A stretch of 54,062 nt of DNA from Clostridium sp. SM-530-WT-3G (lineage in GTDB: Bacteria; Bacillota; Clostridia; Clostridiales; Clostridiaceae): the NCBI RefSeq assembly GCF_012843905.1, contig NZ_JABAGC010000020.1, forward strand, positions 1-54,062. Reading direction: 5' to 3'. The notes beneath the pieces are model-generated. The model was given only the letters and a program-made list of their open reading frames with translations, was not told where the DNA came from and did no database searches. Position numbers and translations under genes: made by a program. Below, in pieces: positions 16,779-28,627 of this stretch. The stretch's first letter is position 1, and each line of letters starts with the position of its first letter.

Positions 16779-17005
16779 CTATTCTTCAGTTATCATTAAT
16801 GAAGTTTCACTTAAGTAGCATCCGTTTGATTCATTTTCTAGTATGGCAGATATAGCGTTACCAACAGCTAAAATATTAGCAGTATCTACACTGCTTTTAC
16901 TCCAGAAAAAGATTTCTTAGAGTACTTTGGATCACCATTTGAATCAACACCGTTTTGTACTGAAATAGCAAGACTTATTGAAGTAGGCAATTTTTTTACA
17001 GCCAT
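16779..17005 (-). pseudogene. DUF1659 protein gene, broken by a one-base frameshift
   Basis: ATG 17005, with CACCTCCTTTT (complement AGGAGGTG) in front, reads MAVKKLPTSISLAISVQNGV and on to SFSGVKAV, then meets TAG at 16886-16888. One frame over, the protein continues DTANILAVGNAISAILE to a stop at 16779. One added base where the minus strand reads GCAGTG (about 16889-16893; expected GCAAGTG) would restore a 75-residue DUF1659 protein, the usual family length. It lies between DUF2922 and YvrJ as in other genomes. The break may be a sequencing error or real loss. Confidence 0.8.
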
Positions 17006-17069
17006 TAAAAGCACCTCCTTTTGTGTTTTCAATTAATATATATAGGGAAAGAAAAAAGTAAGTAAATTT

Positions 17070-17267
17070 TTATAAAATATTTGAAGAATTATTTTCTGTG
17101 CTGCTGTCTATAACCACTCCAAGCTTGGCACAGATTATGGCATTAAGCTTATTAATTGAACCTGTAAGGTTACTTAGCTGTTTTTCTAACCGTATTAATA
17201 AGTAAGCACTTAATACAACAGGAAAGCAGTTATTAACCATAAGGTTTACCAATTCATTAATCTCCAC
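17070..17267 (-). CDS. YvrJ-family small membrane protein
   Basis: About 65 residues. GTG at 17267 is preferred because it lies 8 nt after AAGGGGG; the earlier GTG at 17276 overlaps that ribosome site. ELVNLMVNNCFPVVLSAYLLIRLE matches the YvrJ N-terminal membrane helix, followed by an amphipathic helix (LEKQLSNLTGSINKLNAII). First gene of the minus-strand trio with DUF1659 and DUF2922. Function unknown. Confidence 0.8.
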   Translation of the reverse strand: MEINELVNLMVNNCFPVVLSAYLLIRLEKQLSNLTGSINKLNAIICAKLGVVIDSSTENNSSNIL

Positions 17268-17276
17268 AATAAACAC

Positions 17277-17761
17277 CCCCTTTAAAAATAAATATATACA
17301 CCTTTAAAGAAAAGCATAATGACTATAACTAAAAATTTCTTAATTTCTAAAGAATATAGTTATATGACTAAAAACTTATCGCTTCTTGAAAATAGCATAG
17401 TAAGTATGCCTAAGAACTTTTCACCTATGAAAAAAAGTATAAAAAAAAATCTTAAATAATTTTTTGTGTGTAAATTATCTAAGATTTTTTGAAATATAGA
17501 TTTTAATAAGAAACAGCATTAAGGTGAGAAAGAAAACGAGTATTAAATGCTGTTTCTTTAATATTGTATAGAAATCAGGTATACATTATCATTATTGACG
17601 TTATTTTATATAATATACACCTAATATTAAATGTTTTATGATTCAATATATAGGAGAAAAAATTGGTATATTTTGTTGTGTTTTTTATATAAAAAAATAT
17701 ACCTTTTAATACATTTATGTGAGATTATAATATATATGGGTTGGAAACAAGGAGTGGTATT
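17277..17761. other. Intergenic region with hairpins and an inverted-repeat operator candidate
   Basis: Nothing coding is seen. A 12-bp stem AAGAAACAGCAT (17508-17519) / ATGCTGTTTCTT (17547-17558) has a long loop. GGTATATTTT (17665-17674) and AAAATATACC (17694-17703) are perfect 10-bp arms 19 bp apart, just upstream of a TATAAT (17726-17731) and the GH127 gene, and look like an operator. Confidence 0.5.
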
Positions 17762-19684
17762 ATGAGGAATTTAGTATTGGATTTTAATATAAATGATTCA
17801 TTTTGGGATAATTATGAGAGGCTGGTTAACAAGGTTGTTATTCCATATCAAGAAAAGGTGCTAAAGGATGAGGTGCCAGGAATAGAGAAAAGCCATGCCA
17901 TTGATAATTTTAAGGCTGCAGCAGATGTTATACAAAATGGCAAATCTACAGATGAGTTTTATGGAATGGTATTTCAGGATAGTGATGTAGCAAAATGGCT
18001 TGAAGCAGCTGCATATTCATTAGCAAAATATCCAGATAAGGATATGGAAAAGAGATGTGATGAGGTTATTGATTTAATAGGAAAGGCACAATATCCTGAT
18101 GGGTATCTTGATACTTATTTTACAGTTAAGATGCCAGATAAAAAGTGGACAGATCTCCATGAAGCACATGAACTTTATTGTGCAGGGCATATGATAGAAG
18201 CGGCTGTTGCTTATGCGGAATGTCTTCATAAAACGAAGTTATTAGAGATTATGTGTAAGGCAGCAGATAATATTTATGATCATTTTATAACTAAGGAAGC
18301 AGAAGGGTATCCAGGTCATCCTGAAATTGAACTTGCTCTTATGAAACTTTATAGATGTACTAATAATGAAAAGTACAAAGAGCTTGCAGCATATTTTATA
18401 AATGCAAGAGGTATAGATAGTGATTATTTTATGAAGGAAAATGAAAATCGTGATTGGAATTTATGGGGAGGAGATGGCCGAGATAAGGAATATGGACAAT
18501 TTCATGAACCAGTCCGTAATCAGAAAAAAGCTGTAGGTCATGCAGTAAGGGCTGTTTATCTTTATACAGGAATGGCAGATTTAGCTCAAGAAACTGGTGA
18601 TGAAGAATTAAAGGAAGCATGTAAGACATTATGGAATAATATTATAAATTGCAGAATGTATATTACAGGTGGAATTGGATCTGTAGTAAATGGAGAAGCC
18701 TTTTCAGCAGATTATCATCTTCCAAATGATACAGCATATTCAGAAACATGTGCATCAATAGGTCTTATATTCTTTGGAAAAAAGATGCTTGATATTGAAA
18801 AGAATAATATATATGCAGATACTATAGAAAGAGCATTGTATAACTGTGTACTTGCAGGGATGCAGCTTGATGGAAAGAGATTTTTCTATGTAAATCCACT
18901 AGAAGTGATACCAGGAATAAGCGGGGAAATCGCAACAGAACGTCATGTATTACCTGAAAGACCACAGTGGTTTGCATGTGCATGCTGTCCTCCAAATGTT
19001 GCAAGGTTAATAGGTTCTATAGGAAATTATGCATGGAGTGTGGAAGAAAATATAGTATATTCACATTTATATATAGGTGGCATATTAGACTTGGGTGAAA
19101 ATATGAATGGAAAGATTGAAGTGGAAACAGATTACCCTTATGATAATGTAGTTAAATATAAGATGAAACCTGAAAATTCAGTTATGAACATGACTTTAGC
19201 ATTAAGAATACCATCATGGAGTGAGAATACTATGATACTTTATAATGGAATAGGAATACATTATAAACCTGAAAATGGGTATGTATATATATCAGAAAGC
19301 TTTTCAGATAATGATGAAATATCACTTATTCTTGATATGAAGCCAGAATTTAATTATGCAAATCCTAAAGTAAGTGCTGATAGTGGAAAGGTTGCTGTTT
19401 CATATGGGCCACTTGTTTATTGTGCTGAAGGTGTAGATAATGGTGGAAGTGTATTAGATTTAAGAATATCATGTGATTCAGAATTAAAATTGAGTGTATT
19501 TAAGAACACAAAACTGGGAGGCATACAAGAAATAAAAGCAGAAGGATATAGAATGAAATCTACAGATGAGCTTTATTCAAGAAAGAAACCTGAATATGAA
19601 AAATGCAGTATTACATTAGTGCCTTATTATACATGGGGAAATAGAGGTCTTAATGAAATGCGTGTTTGGATTCCTGAAATGTAA
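17762..19684 (+). CDS. GH127 beta-L-arabinofuranosidase-type glycosidase
   Basis: 640 residues starting at ATG 17762, 7 nt after AAGGAG; the longer frame would need TTG 17741. Family GH127 (formerly DUF1680) enzymes remove beta-L-arabinofuranose with a cysteine nucleophile and a zinc site. Seen here: the (alpha/alpha)6 barrel region (about 1-420), the ETCASIG segment and CACCPPN (C406, C408, C409), where the CC pair holds the nucleophile; a beta-sandwich follows. There is no signal peptide, so it acts inside the cell on imported oligosaccharides. It stands alone, without arabinose genes or a transporter; the inverted repeat at 17665-17703 may bind its regulator. Substrate is inferred from family only. 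Confidence 0.88.
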   Translation: MRNLVLDFNINDSFWDNYERLVNKVVIPYQEKVLKDEVPGIEKSHAIDNFKAAADVIQNGKSTDEFYGMVFQDSDVAKWLEAAAYSLAKYPDKDMEKRCDEVIDLIGKAQYPDGYLDTYFTVKMPDKKWTDLHEAHELYCAGHMIEAAVAYAECLHKTKLLEIMCKAADNIYDHFITKEAEGYPGHPEIELALMKLYRCTNNEKYKELAAYFINARGIDSDYFMKENENRDWNLWGGDGRDKEYGQFHEPVRNQKKAVGHAVRAVYLYTGMADLAQETGDEELKEACKTLWNNIINCRMYITGGIGSVVNGEAFSADYHLPNDTAYSETCASIGLIFFGKKMLDIEKNNIYADTIERALYNCVLAGMQLDGKRFFYVNPLEVIPGISGEIATERHVLPERPQWFACACCPPNVARLIGSIGNYAWSVEENIVYSHLYIGGILDLGENMNGKIEVETDYPYDNVVKYKMKPENSVMNMTLALRIPSWSENTMILYNGIGIHYKPENGYVYISESFSDNDEISLILDMKPEFNYANPKVSADSGKVAVSYGPLVYCAEGVDNGGSVLDLRISCDSELKLSVFKNTKLGGIQEIKAEGYRMKSTDELYSRKKPEYEKCSITLVPYYTWGNRGLNEMRVWIPEM

Positions 19685-19753
19685 ATAGTAAAATAACAAC
19701 ATTTATTTAAATCAGCTTATGAAGTGATTTTTTATACATGGTAAATAAGATAG

Positions 19754-19798
19754 ACAGCAGATAGATTTAATTTTATATAATTTATCTGCTGTTTTTTC
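19754..19798 (+). terminator. Terminator of the GH127 gene
   Basis: ACAGCAGATA (19754-19763) pairs with TATCTGCTGT (19783-19792), followed by TTTTTT. Confidence 0.85.
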
Positions 19799-19821
19799 GT
19801 ATATGCATGTTTTTTTATGTG

Positions 19822-20028
19822 TTAGATTCCGTGATACTCCTTTTTGCCATAAGTTTTTCCATGTTGTACATCTTCAATTGATGGAGTAGCTAATGAATCA
19901 GTAAAATCTTCGTTATTATCTTTTATATTTTCAGCTCTAGCAAGGACATCATTTCCTCTTCCTACTAAAGGGCCTTGCTGAGTTTGTGAATAAGCATCTA
20001 TAATATTTGGTTTGTCTTTATTTTGCAT
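19822..20028 (-). CDS. Small hydrophilic hypothetical protein
   Basis: 68 residues, highly hydrophilic and probably disordered (NKDKPNIIDAYSQTQQGP, then charged stretches, ending KTYGKKEYHGI). ATG 20028 follows AAAGGAGG by 12 nt. It is convergent with the GH127 gene and isolated from others. The composition resembles small clostridial proteins of unknown, possibly sporulation-related, function; no family is recognised. Confidence 0.6.
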   Translation of the reverse strand: MQNKDKPNIIDAYSQTQQGPLVGRGNDVLARAENIKDNNEDFTDSLATPSIEDVQHGKTYGKKEYHGI

Positions 20029-20344
20029 ATTATTTTGAAGCCTCCTTTAGATAAATTAATATCTATATTTTTTGCAGAAACTAAAAATGTATGTGTTAAC
20101 ATATTTTAAAATTTTAGTTTCATATTCTGATACTTCAATCATTATATATAGATTAATAAGCATTTTGCATTTATAATAATATTAATAATTAAATTACAAA
20201 TAATTCCAGAAAGATGCTTGTTGAAAAATAGTATTAATAATTATGATTTGATTATTTGTCTAACATTAAATTAATTAACTTAATTAAGTACAAGGATAAA
20301 GGTAATCAACAAGTATTATATTTTTTATAAGGGGGTAGTATATA
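20029..20344. other. Intergenic region, nothing recognised
   Basis: AT-rich. It holds the ribosome site of the minus-strand small gene and, at its right end, the GGGGG ribosome site of the DegV gene. No hairpin with a T-run or clear riboswitch was seen. Confidence 0.4.
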
Positions 20345-21211
20345 ATGAGAGATTTTATTATTTCAACAGATTCAACAGCAGATTTGTCTTTAGACTACAT
20401 TAGAGAAAATAATATTGGGATTTATCCACTTTACTATAATATTGATGGAAAAGAGTATATTCCAGGTGTAAATGATATGCCTGTAAAAGAATTTTATGAA
20501 AATATGCAGAATGGAAAAATGCCTACAACAAGTGCTGTAAATCCTAAATACGTAATGGAGCAAATGAGGAAAGCTGTTTCTGATGGTTATGATGTACTTC
20601 ATATAAGCTTATCATCAGGGTTAAGTTCAAGTTATAATAATACAGCCATATGTGCAATGGATATAATGGATGAATTTGAAGAAGCTAATATTAAAGTTAT
20701 CGATTCATTATGTGCTACAGTTGGACAAGGGCTTCTTGTTTATAAAGCAGTTAAGTTAAAAAAGCAAGGCTGGTCAATTGATGAAGTATCAGAATGGTTA
20801 AATGAAAATAAAAAGCATATAGTTCATCAGTTTATACTTAATGACTTGTATCATCTAGTAAGAGGTGGAAGACTTGCAAAATCTTCAGCAGTTGTTGGTA
20901 CAGTACTTAAAGTACAGCCTATTCTTCGTCTAAATGATAATGGTAAAATTGAACCTATTGGAAAAATAAGAGGACGAAAAAAAGCATTGAATGTATTAGC
21001 CGATAATATAGAAGAAAAAACTAAAAATCTTCCTTTAGATGAAGTTTTCATATCTCATGCAGACTGTATTGAAGAGGCTGAATATGTAGCGGAAAGAATA
21101 AAAAACAAATATGGTGTTAAGAATATTGTGATAAATGATATATGCCCAACAGTTGGTGCACATACTGGTAAAGGAGTAGTAGTAGCGGCATACTTTGGAT
21201 GCCAGAGATAG
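20345..21211 (+). CDS. DegV family fatty-acid-binding protein
   Basis: 288 residues. DegV/FakB proteins bind a fatty acid and present it to the kinase FakA for phosphorylation. Visible signatures: DSTADLSLDYI at the start, the TTSAVNP region, HISLSSGLSSSYNN (the head-group-binding serine patch), RGGRLAKSSAVVG and a final GAHTGKGVVV. Full length. ATG 20345 follows a GGGGG ribosome site. No fakA is adjacent. Fatty acid binding is inferred from the family. Confidence 0.9.
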   Translation: MRDFIISTDSTADLSLDYIRENNIGIYPLYYNIDGKEYIPGVNDMPVKEFYENMQNGKMPTTSAVNPKYVMEQMRKAVSDGYDVLHISLSSGLSSSYNNTAICAMDIMDEFEEANIKVIDSLCATVGQGLLVYKAVKLKKQGWSIDEVSEWLNENKKHIVHQFILNDLYHLVRGGRLAKSSAVVGTVLKVQPILRLNDNGKIEPIGKIRGRKKALNVLADNIEEKTKNLPLDEVFISHADCIEEAEYVAERIKNKYGVKNIVINDICPTVGAHTGKGVVVAAYFGCQR

Positions 21212-21370
21212 AGGCTTTTAGTTAGAAAGAATTATAATTATTCAATATATTTAATATAATGGCTTTCAAGTTTAGATTTAATATTAACAACACGAAAGTT
21301 TATACGGCAGATTATGTGATTATGTTTTTTAGAAACTAAAGATAATCACTATAGATTGGAGTATGATAGT

Positions 21371-22099
21371 ATGAATAAATGTGTAGACTTACTTTTATTA
21401 TTTGTAATTTACTCATTTTTAGGCTGGGTTTTAGAAACAATTCATGCAAGTATTAGAGATAAAAAGCTTGTAAACAGAGGATTTCTTGCAGGATGTTTCT
21501 GTCCTATATATGGATTTGGAGCTGTACTTACAGTACTTATATTTGATTTGATTAATATTTATATTAAAAATTATACTACTTTTATGGTAGTAAGTGTTAT
21601 TGCAACTATTGTAATAGTAACATTACTTGAGTATATAACAGGATATTTATTAGAAAAAATATTTCATAGTAAATGGTGGGATTATTCTGATGATTTTGCA
21701 AATATTCACGGATATATATGTCTAAGCTATTCATTGTTATGGGGTGTATTAGCATTTATTTTGATAAAGTTTATTAATCCTGTAATTATGAACTTTATAG
21801 ATATACTTAACATAAATGTGAGATATACATTAGCAGCAGTATTTGCAATTTATTTTATTATAGATTTTGGTAAGACTGTAGTAGATACATTAGGACTTAG
21901 AAATGTTGTTATGAATTATTCTAAATTCTCTGTAGACGAATATCGCAAGAAAATTAAAAAATATAAAAGATTATTTAAAGCATTTCCAACACTTATGCTA
22001 TTAAATATAGAAGTGAAAAATAGATCAATAAAAGAAATCTTAAGTGAAGAATTTACTAAAGTAAAAAATAGAATTGGGAATGAAATAAGGAAACACTGA
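21371..22099 (+). CDS. PF06541 multi-pass membrane protein (putative ABC transporter permease)
   Basis: 242 residues starting at ATG 21371, 9 nt after GGAG; the TTG at 21356 is less likely. About five membrane helices: LLLLFVIYSFLGWVLETIH, the GFLAGCFCPIYGFGAVLTVL region, MVVSVIATIVIVTLLEYITGYLLE, SLLWGVLAFILIKF and AAVFAIYFIIDFGKTVV. The motif around FCPIYGFGA and KWWDYS is characteristic of the PF06541 (CmpB/ABC type IV-like) family, whose substrate is unknown. A basic cytoplasmic tail follows. The same frame continues past the TGA stop into a decayed segment. Confidence 0.82.
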   Translation: MNKCVDLLLLFVIYSFLGWVLETIHASIRDKKLVNRGFLAGCFCPIYGFGAVLTVLIFDLINIYIKNYTTFMVVSVIATIVIVTLLEYITGYLLEKIFHSKWWDYSDDFANIHGYICLSYSLLWGVLAFILIKFINPVIMNFIDILNINVRYTLAAVFAIYFIIDFGKTVVDTLGLRNVVMNYSKFSVDEYRKKIKKYKRLFKAFPTLMLLNIEVKNRSIKEILSEEFTKVKNRIGNEIRKH

Positions 22100-22315
22100 T
22101 ATGATTTTTCAGTTTTAACAGATGATAATAGGCCATTTGGAAGTCCTACAAGTGACAGTGAACGTGCTATGATTAGAGAAGCTTCAAAAGAAATTATTAT
22201 GTGCATTTACTAATTTAGTGGGGATGAAGGATTAGAAAAGTAATTAAATAATGCTAAAGAACTTTTGGAGAAATATGCACAAGGAAGGGATTTTGAGATA
22301 AAGATAGTAGACTAA
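22100..22315 (+). pseudogene. Decayed in-frame segment with nonsense codons
   Basis: Directly after the TGA of the previous gene and in the same frame, 72 codons read FSVLTDDNRPFGSPTSDSER, then a helical part ending IIMCIY, a TAA, FSGDEGLEK, a TAA, and LNNAKELLEKYAQGRDFEIK to a final stop. Codon use is coding-like and there are no frameshifts, only stops. It may be a nonsense-riddled relic of another small gene or of the upstream gene's tail. Family not recognised. Confidence 0.45.
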
Positions 22316-22403
22316 ATTATTATATTTCGAGAATATTTATAAAACTATTGAATGATACAAGAATAATTATTAAAATATTCATAAATAGAATAAAATTAGA
22401 ATT

Positions 22404-22440
22404 AAGTATCTTAATAATAAATTAAGATACTTTTATTTTT
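22404..22440 (+). terminator. Intrinsic terminator before the first GH1 gene
   Basis: AAGTATCTTA (22404-22413) pairs with TAAGATACTT (22423-22432), followed by TTATTTTT. Confidence 0.8.
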
Positions 22441-22448
22441 GTTATTGT

Positions 22449-22462
22449 TGAAAACGATATAT
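22449..22462. promoter_or_regulatory. cre-like / LacI-type site upstream of GH1 gene 1
   Basis: TGAAAACGATATAT resembles the CcpA cre consensus in its left half. The same TGAAAACGA recurs at 24050 before the second GH1 gene, suggesting common control. Confidence 0.35.
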
Positions 22463-22482
22463 AAAAGAGGTTTATAGTATAG

Positions 22483-23928
<1,446 letters not shown>

Positions 23929-23941
23929 AAATTATAAATTG

Positions 23942-23982
23942 TAAGACTGTGTTGAAATAAGGTTTTAGCACAGTCTTATTAT
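23942..23982 (+). terminator. Hairpin terminator between the GH1 genes
   Basis: TAAGACTGTG (23942-23951) pairs with CACAGTCTTA (23969-23978); the T-run is short. A second A/T hairpin (AAAAAAACAACTTGTTTTTTT) follows at about 23987. The two GH1 genes probably have separate transcripts. Confidence 0.6.
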
Positions 23983-24049
23983 GTAAAAAAAACAACTTGT
24001 TTTTTTATAAAACAAATTACTAAAGTACAGAACTTGTTACAAAACCATC

Positions 24050-24063
24050 TGAAAACGACAACA
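24050..24063. promoter_or_regulatory. cre-like site upstream of GH1 gene 2
   Basis: TGAAAACGACAACA shares its left half with the site at 22449. Confidence 0.35.
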
Positions 24064-24128
24064 AAACCCAAAAACATGATATTATTATGTCAGATACTTA
24101 ATTTAACTAAAATTTATAAGGAGTGTAA

Positions 24129-25577
<1,449 letters not shown>

Positions 25578-25677
25578 TATATCTGATTTAATATTAATAT
25601 TGTAAGATATTTGGGTAATTTTAATTGAATAGTTAAATTAGGCTACAATTTTATATAATTACCTTAATTATAAATAA

Positions 25678-25717
25678 GCGCTGTTGGATAAGTAAAATTA
25701 TCTGATGGCGTTTTTTT
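25678..25717 (+). terminator. Terminator of GH1 gene 2
   Basis: GCGCTGTTGGATAA (25678-25691) pairs with TTATCTGATGGCGT (25698-25711), using several G-T pairs, followed by TTTTTTT. Confidence 0.7.
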
Positions 25718-25801
25718 ATGGTACAGGAAGTTGTAGATTTTTAAAATGCTAAACTTAATTTATATCAAGGCTTTAAGACTTATAAAATTTATAATTTATA
25801 T

Positions 25802-25828
25802 TCCCGAAGGGAGCATGACGCATCCACT
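25802..25828. other. GC-rich island in the 25.6-26.0 kb gap
   Basis: TCCC-GAA-GGGA (25802-25812) forms a tight hairpin followed by GCATGACGCATCC, in sharp contrast to the AT-rich surroundings. It may be an extragenic repeat fragment. The rest of 25718-26004 shows no gene. Confidence 0.35.
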
Positions 25829-26004
25829 TTTTTATATAGAATAAAGTTAAATATTAATTGATTTTGTGTTTGTTTAATAAGGAACAAATGTATAAAAATA
25901 AGTTAGATGTAAATATTATATTACCATTACCATACCCCTAAGTGATAGAATGTGTATTATAGACAAACTATATTAAAATAATTAACAAAAGAGGAGGAAC
26001 TAGC

Positions 26005-27147
26005 ATGGTGAGTGGAGGCGTTAAAACTGTTCTTCTTATTATAGCAGCTATTCTTGTTGCTGGAATTGCAGTGGCTTATAGCTACTATTTTATAGGAAGA
26101 ATAGTAAATCTTATATTAAAAAATAAGAGTTCAAAATTTAATAAAATATTAAGTATAGTCCTTGCAGTAGCATTAGTTATTTCAGCTATAGCTCTATATG
26201 GAGTTTGGTCAGTAGAAGTAATTTATGTTTTAGTATTCTCAATTCTTATGGACATATTGTATTTTATAATATGCAAAGTTTCAGGAAAGAAAATTAAGAC
26301 TTGTGAAGTGATTTATAGGAGTGGAATTATTCCAATTCTTATAGGGACAATTTTGACAAGCTATGGATATTATAATATGCATAGAGTTGTTGAAACAGAT
26401 TATACAATTGATACAGGCAAAGATATAAGAAGTGAAGGATATAAAGTTGCATTTATTTCAGATCTTCACTTTGGAATGAATATGGATGAAAAGCAGCTTG
26501 AAAAATATTGTGAAGATATTGAGGCTCAAAATCCTGATATGGTTATTTTAGGTGGAGATATTGTTGATGAAAATACTTCTCGTAAGGGTATGTATGAAGC
26601 ATTTAATCAATTAGCTAATATAAAGAGTACATATGGAACTTTCTATGTATATGGAAATCATGAAAAGAAAGCAACTTATGCAAAAAAACCAAAATTTACT
26701 CAAGATGAATTAGACACAGCAATAACAGATTCAGGAATAAAAATTCTTGCAGATAATTCTATTGCAGTAAATGATGAAATTACATTAACAGGTAGAATAG
26801 ATAAGTCTTTTAGTGAAGATAATTCAAGACAGCCAATAGATGATCTAGTAGTAGAAACAAATATGGATAGTAATAAAATTAATATTTTAGTAGATCATCA
26901 GCCAGTTGATTTTAATGAAGCTGATAATGCAGGTTATGATTTAATGCTTTCAGGACATACTCATGCAGGACAGATATGGCCAGGAGGATTCTTTATAAAA
27001 ACATTTGTTAAGGATACTTTTGGGTATGGACATAAAAAGCTTAATAATTTGGATCTTATAACTTCATCAGGTATGGCAGGATGGGGGCTACCAGTTAGAA
27101 CTGAAGGAAATTGTGAATATGTAATTCTAAATATTAAACCTGAATAG
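26005..27147 (+). CDS. Membrane-anchored metallophosphoesterase (YkuE-like)
   Basis: 380 residues. Four hydrophobic segments (about 7-30, 47-67, 73-93, 107-125) anchor a calcineurin-like phosphoesterase domain. Two-metal-site motifs are complete: SDLHFG (D153, H155), GGDIVD, GNHE (217-220), DHQP and GHTH (317-320). YkuE-type enzymes hydrolyse phosphate esters, possibly phospholipid or cell-envelope substrates; the substrate here is unknown. ATG 26005 follows GAGGAGG. It is monocistronic with a terminator shared with the convergent small gene. The four-helix N-terminus is longer than in soluble homologues. Confidence 0.88.
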   Translation: MVSGGVKTVLLIIAAILVAGIAVAYSYYFIGRIVNLILKNKSSKFNKILSIVLAVALVISAIALYGVWSVEVIYVLVFSILMDILYFIICKVSGKKIKTCEVIYRSGIIPILIGTILTSYGYYNMHRVVETDYTIDTGKDIRSEGYKVAFISDLHFGMNMDEKQLEKYCEDIEAQNPDMVILGGDIVDENTSRKGMYEAFNQLANIKSTYGTFYVYGNHEKKATYAKKPKFTQDELDTAITDSGIKILADNSIAVNDEITLTGRIDKSFSEDNSRQPIDDLVVETNMDSNKINILVDHQPVDFNEADNAGYDLMLSGHTHAGQIWPGGFFIKTFVKDTFGYGHKKLNNLDLITSSGMAGWGLPVRTEGNCEYVILNIKPE

Positions 27148-27220
27148 TATTAAGATATTTGAGTATATAAATTTATAGCAATAAAGAATAGATGTTAAAA
27201 TAATACATCTGATAATAAAT

Positions 27221-27258
27221 AAAAAAGCACTAGAATTTAATGTTCTAATGCTTTTTTA
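27221..27258. terminator. Bidirectional terminator between convergent genes
   Basis: AAAAAAGCACTAGAA (27221-27235) and TTCTAATGCTTTTTT (27243-27257) pair with one mismatch, with A- and T-runs at the ends. Confidence 0.8.
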
Positions 27259-27277
27259 TTTATATGATAAGTATAAT

Positions 27278-27616
27278 TTATTCTTCTGAATTTTCTTCAA
27301 CATCATTTGATGTAGGAGCTTCAGTTTTTTCTTCAGGCTTTTCATCTTTTGATTTTAAAGTTGAAACCTTTATTCTAGGATCTGCAGAAAATTCTATTTT
27401 TATAAGAACTCTTAAAAGAGGAGTTAGTTCTTGAAATAATACCTTTTTAAAAGTTTTTGTATTAACTCCATTTTCATAAACATTAAATCCAGTTTCACAT
27501 TTTTCGATTAAAATGCTTCTGTTAAGTTTAGGTGATGTTAAATTAATACAATTATTAAGTTGTAATGCTCTAAGTCTCATTGAAATATGTTGAATAAAAT
27601 TATCCATATGATTCAT
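27278..27616 (-). CDS. Hypothetical protein with acidic C-terminal tail
   Basis: 112 residues; start ATG 27616 follows AAGGGA, and ATG 27607 three codons on is also possible. Residues 1-80 look globular (LRALQLNNCINLTSPKLNRS, then a hydrophobic LLRVLIKIEF strand). The last 30 residues are low-complexity and acidic (EKPEEKTEAPTSNDVEENSE). No family recognised and no membrane segment. It lies between a phosphoesterase and a hydrolase on the other strands and appears monocistronic. Confidence 0.6.
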   Translation of the reverse strand: MNHMDNFIQHISMRLRALQLNNCINLTSPKLNRSILIEKCETGFNVYENGVNTKTFKKVLFQELTPLLRVLIKIEFSADPRIKVSTLKSKDEKPEEKTEAPTSNDVEENSEE

Positions 27617-27744
27617 AAATACATTTCCCTTCTGTTATTTATTTTGACGATATAATTACGCCATTAGCATAAAGTTCATTTTTTAAATGTAATTATTTAA
27701 ACAAAATAATTATAACACAAATTACCTTAAAAAAGTTATGTTAG

Positions 27745-27790
27745 TGAGAATTATTATCTTCGCAATATTCTGCGAAGATAATAATTCTCA
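27745..27790 (-). terminator. 20-bp perfect hairpin at the hydrolase stop codon
   Basis: Arms 27745-27764 and 27771-27790 are perfectly complementary (TGAGAATTATTATCTTCGCA against its complement) with a 6-nt loop. The right arm includes the hydrolase stop codon. T-rich sequence follows on the minus strand after about 10 nt. It acts as terminator or mRNA-stabilising hairpin, and its core TCTTCGCA resembles the palindrome at 3478. Confidence 0.75.
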
Positions 27791-28627
27791 TTTATTTTTT
27801 GTAGTATCTGACAAGTTTTCAATAAAGCATTTTACTTCTTTATTAAATTTTTCACGTTCATCATAAAATAGTCCATGACCACTGTTTGTCATTTTTACTA
27901 ATTTAGAATTTTTGATAAGTTTCTTTTGTTGTTCTGCTAAAGGGAAGAGGCATACTCTATCATGTATTCCATGGAGTATTAATGTTGGAACTGATATTTT
28001 CTTCATGTCTAAAAATAAACTTTCTTCATCAAGCCAGGTATTTGCTACGGCAGCTGTTGACCAACCTGCTGCTTTAAGACCTAAGCTGAAAAACCAATCT
28101 TGGAATGGCTTGCTTGTTGGCCTGTAAAAAAACATTCTAGCAAAGTCTGTAAGCATTTTTGGTCTGTCTATATAGGTCTGCTCGATTATATCTTTTACTA
28201 CTTCTTCTCTTAAGCCATGGTGAAAATAAGAACGTCTTATAAGGCTAGGGGCAGCAGCTGCACAGAGTACTAATTTTGAAACTCCACATTCATCATGTCT
28301 TGCCATATATCTTATAGCAATTGCACCACCAGTAGAGTGGCCTAATAGAGTAATATTTTCTAATTTGAGTTCATCTATTACACACTTTACATCATCACTT
28401 AATCTATCGTAATCATATCCCTCAAGTGGTTTGTCTGATAAACCAAATCCTCTCTGATCAAGCCCTATACATCTATAACCCATTTTTGAAAAATAATCAA
28501 ACTGATATTCAAATAAATTATGGTCACCAGGCCAGCCATGAAGGAATAAGATTGTTTCACTGCCTTTTTCATTAAGATCTTCTACATATACCTGAATATT
28601 TGATTCTACTGTAACATAATATCCCAT
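27788..28627 (-). CDS. Alpha/beta hydrolase
   Basis: 279 residues from ATG 28627, 7 nt after GGAG; the longer frame would use TTG. Classic alpha/beta hydrolase fold: the oxyanion region LFLHGWPGDH, then DQRGFGLSDKP, nucleophile Ser in GHSTGG, acid Asp in HGIHDRVC, and His in SGHGLF. The cap domain runs from about 125 to 205. Such proteins include esterases, haloperoxidase-like enzymes and epoxide hydrolases; the substrate cannot be told. It is cytoplasmic, without a signal peptide, and divergent from plsY. Confidence 0.88.
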   Translation of the reverse strand: MGYYVTVESNIQVYVEDLNEKGSETILFLHGWPGDHNLFEYQFDYFSKMGYRCIGLDQRGFGLSDKPLEGYDYDRLSDDVKCVIDELKLENITLLGHSTGGAIAIRYMARHDECGVSKLVLCAAAAPSLIRRSYFHHGLREEVVKDIIEQTYIDRPKMLTDFARMFFYRPTSKPFQDWFFSLGLKAAGWSTAAVANTWLDEESLFLDMKKISVPTLILHGIHDRVCLFPLAEQQKKLIKNSKLVKMTNSGHGLFYDEREKFNKEVKCFIENLSDTTKNK

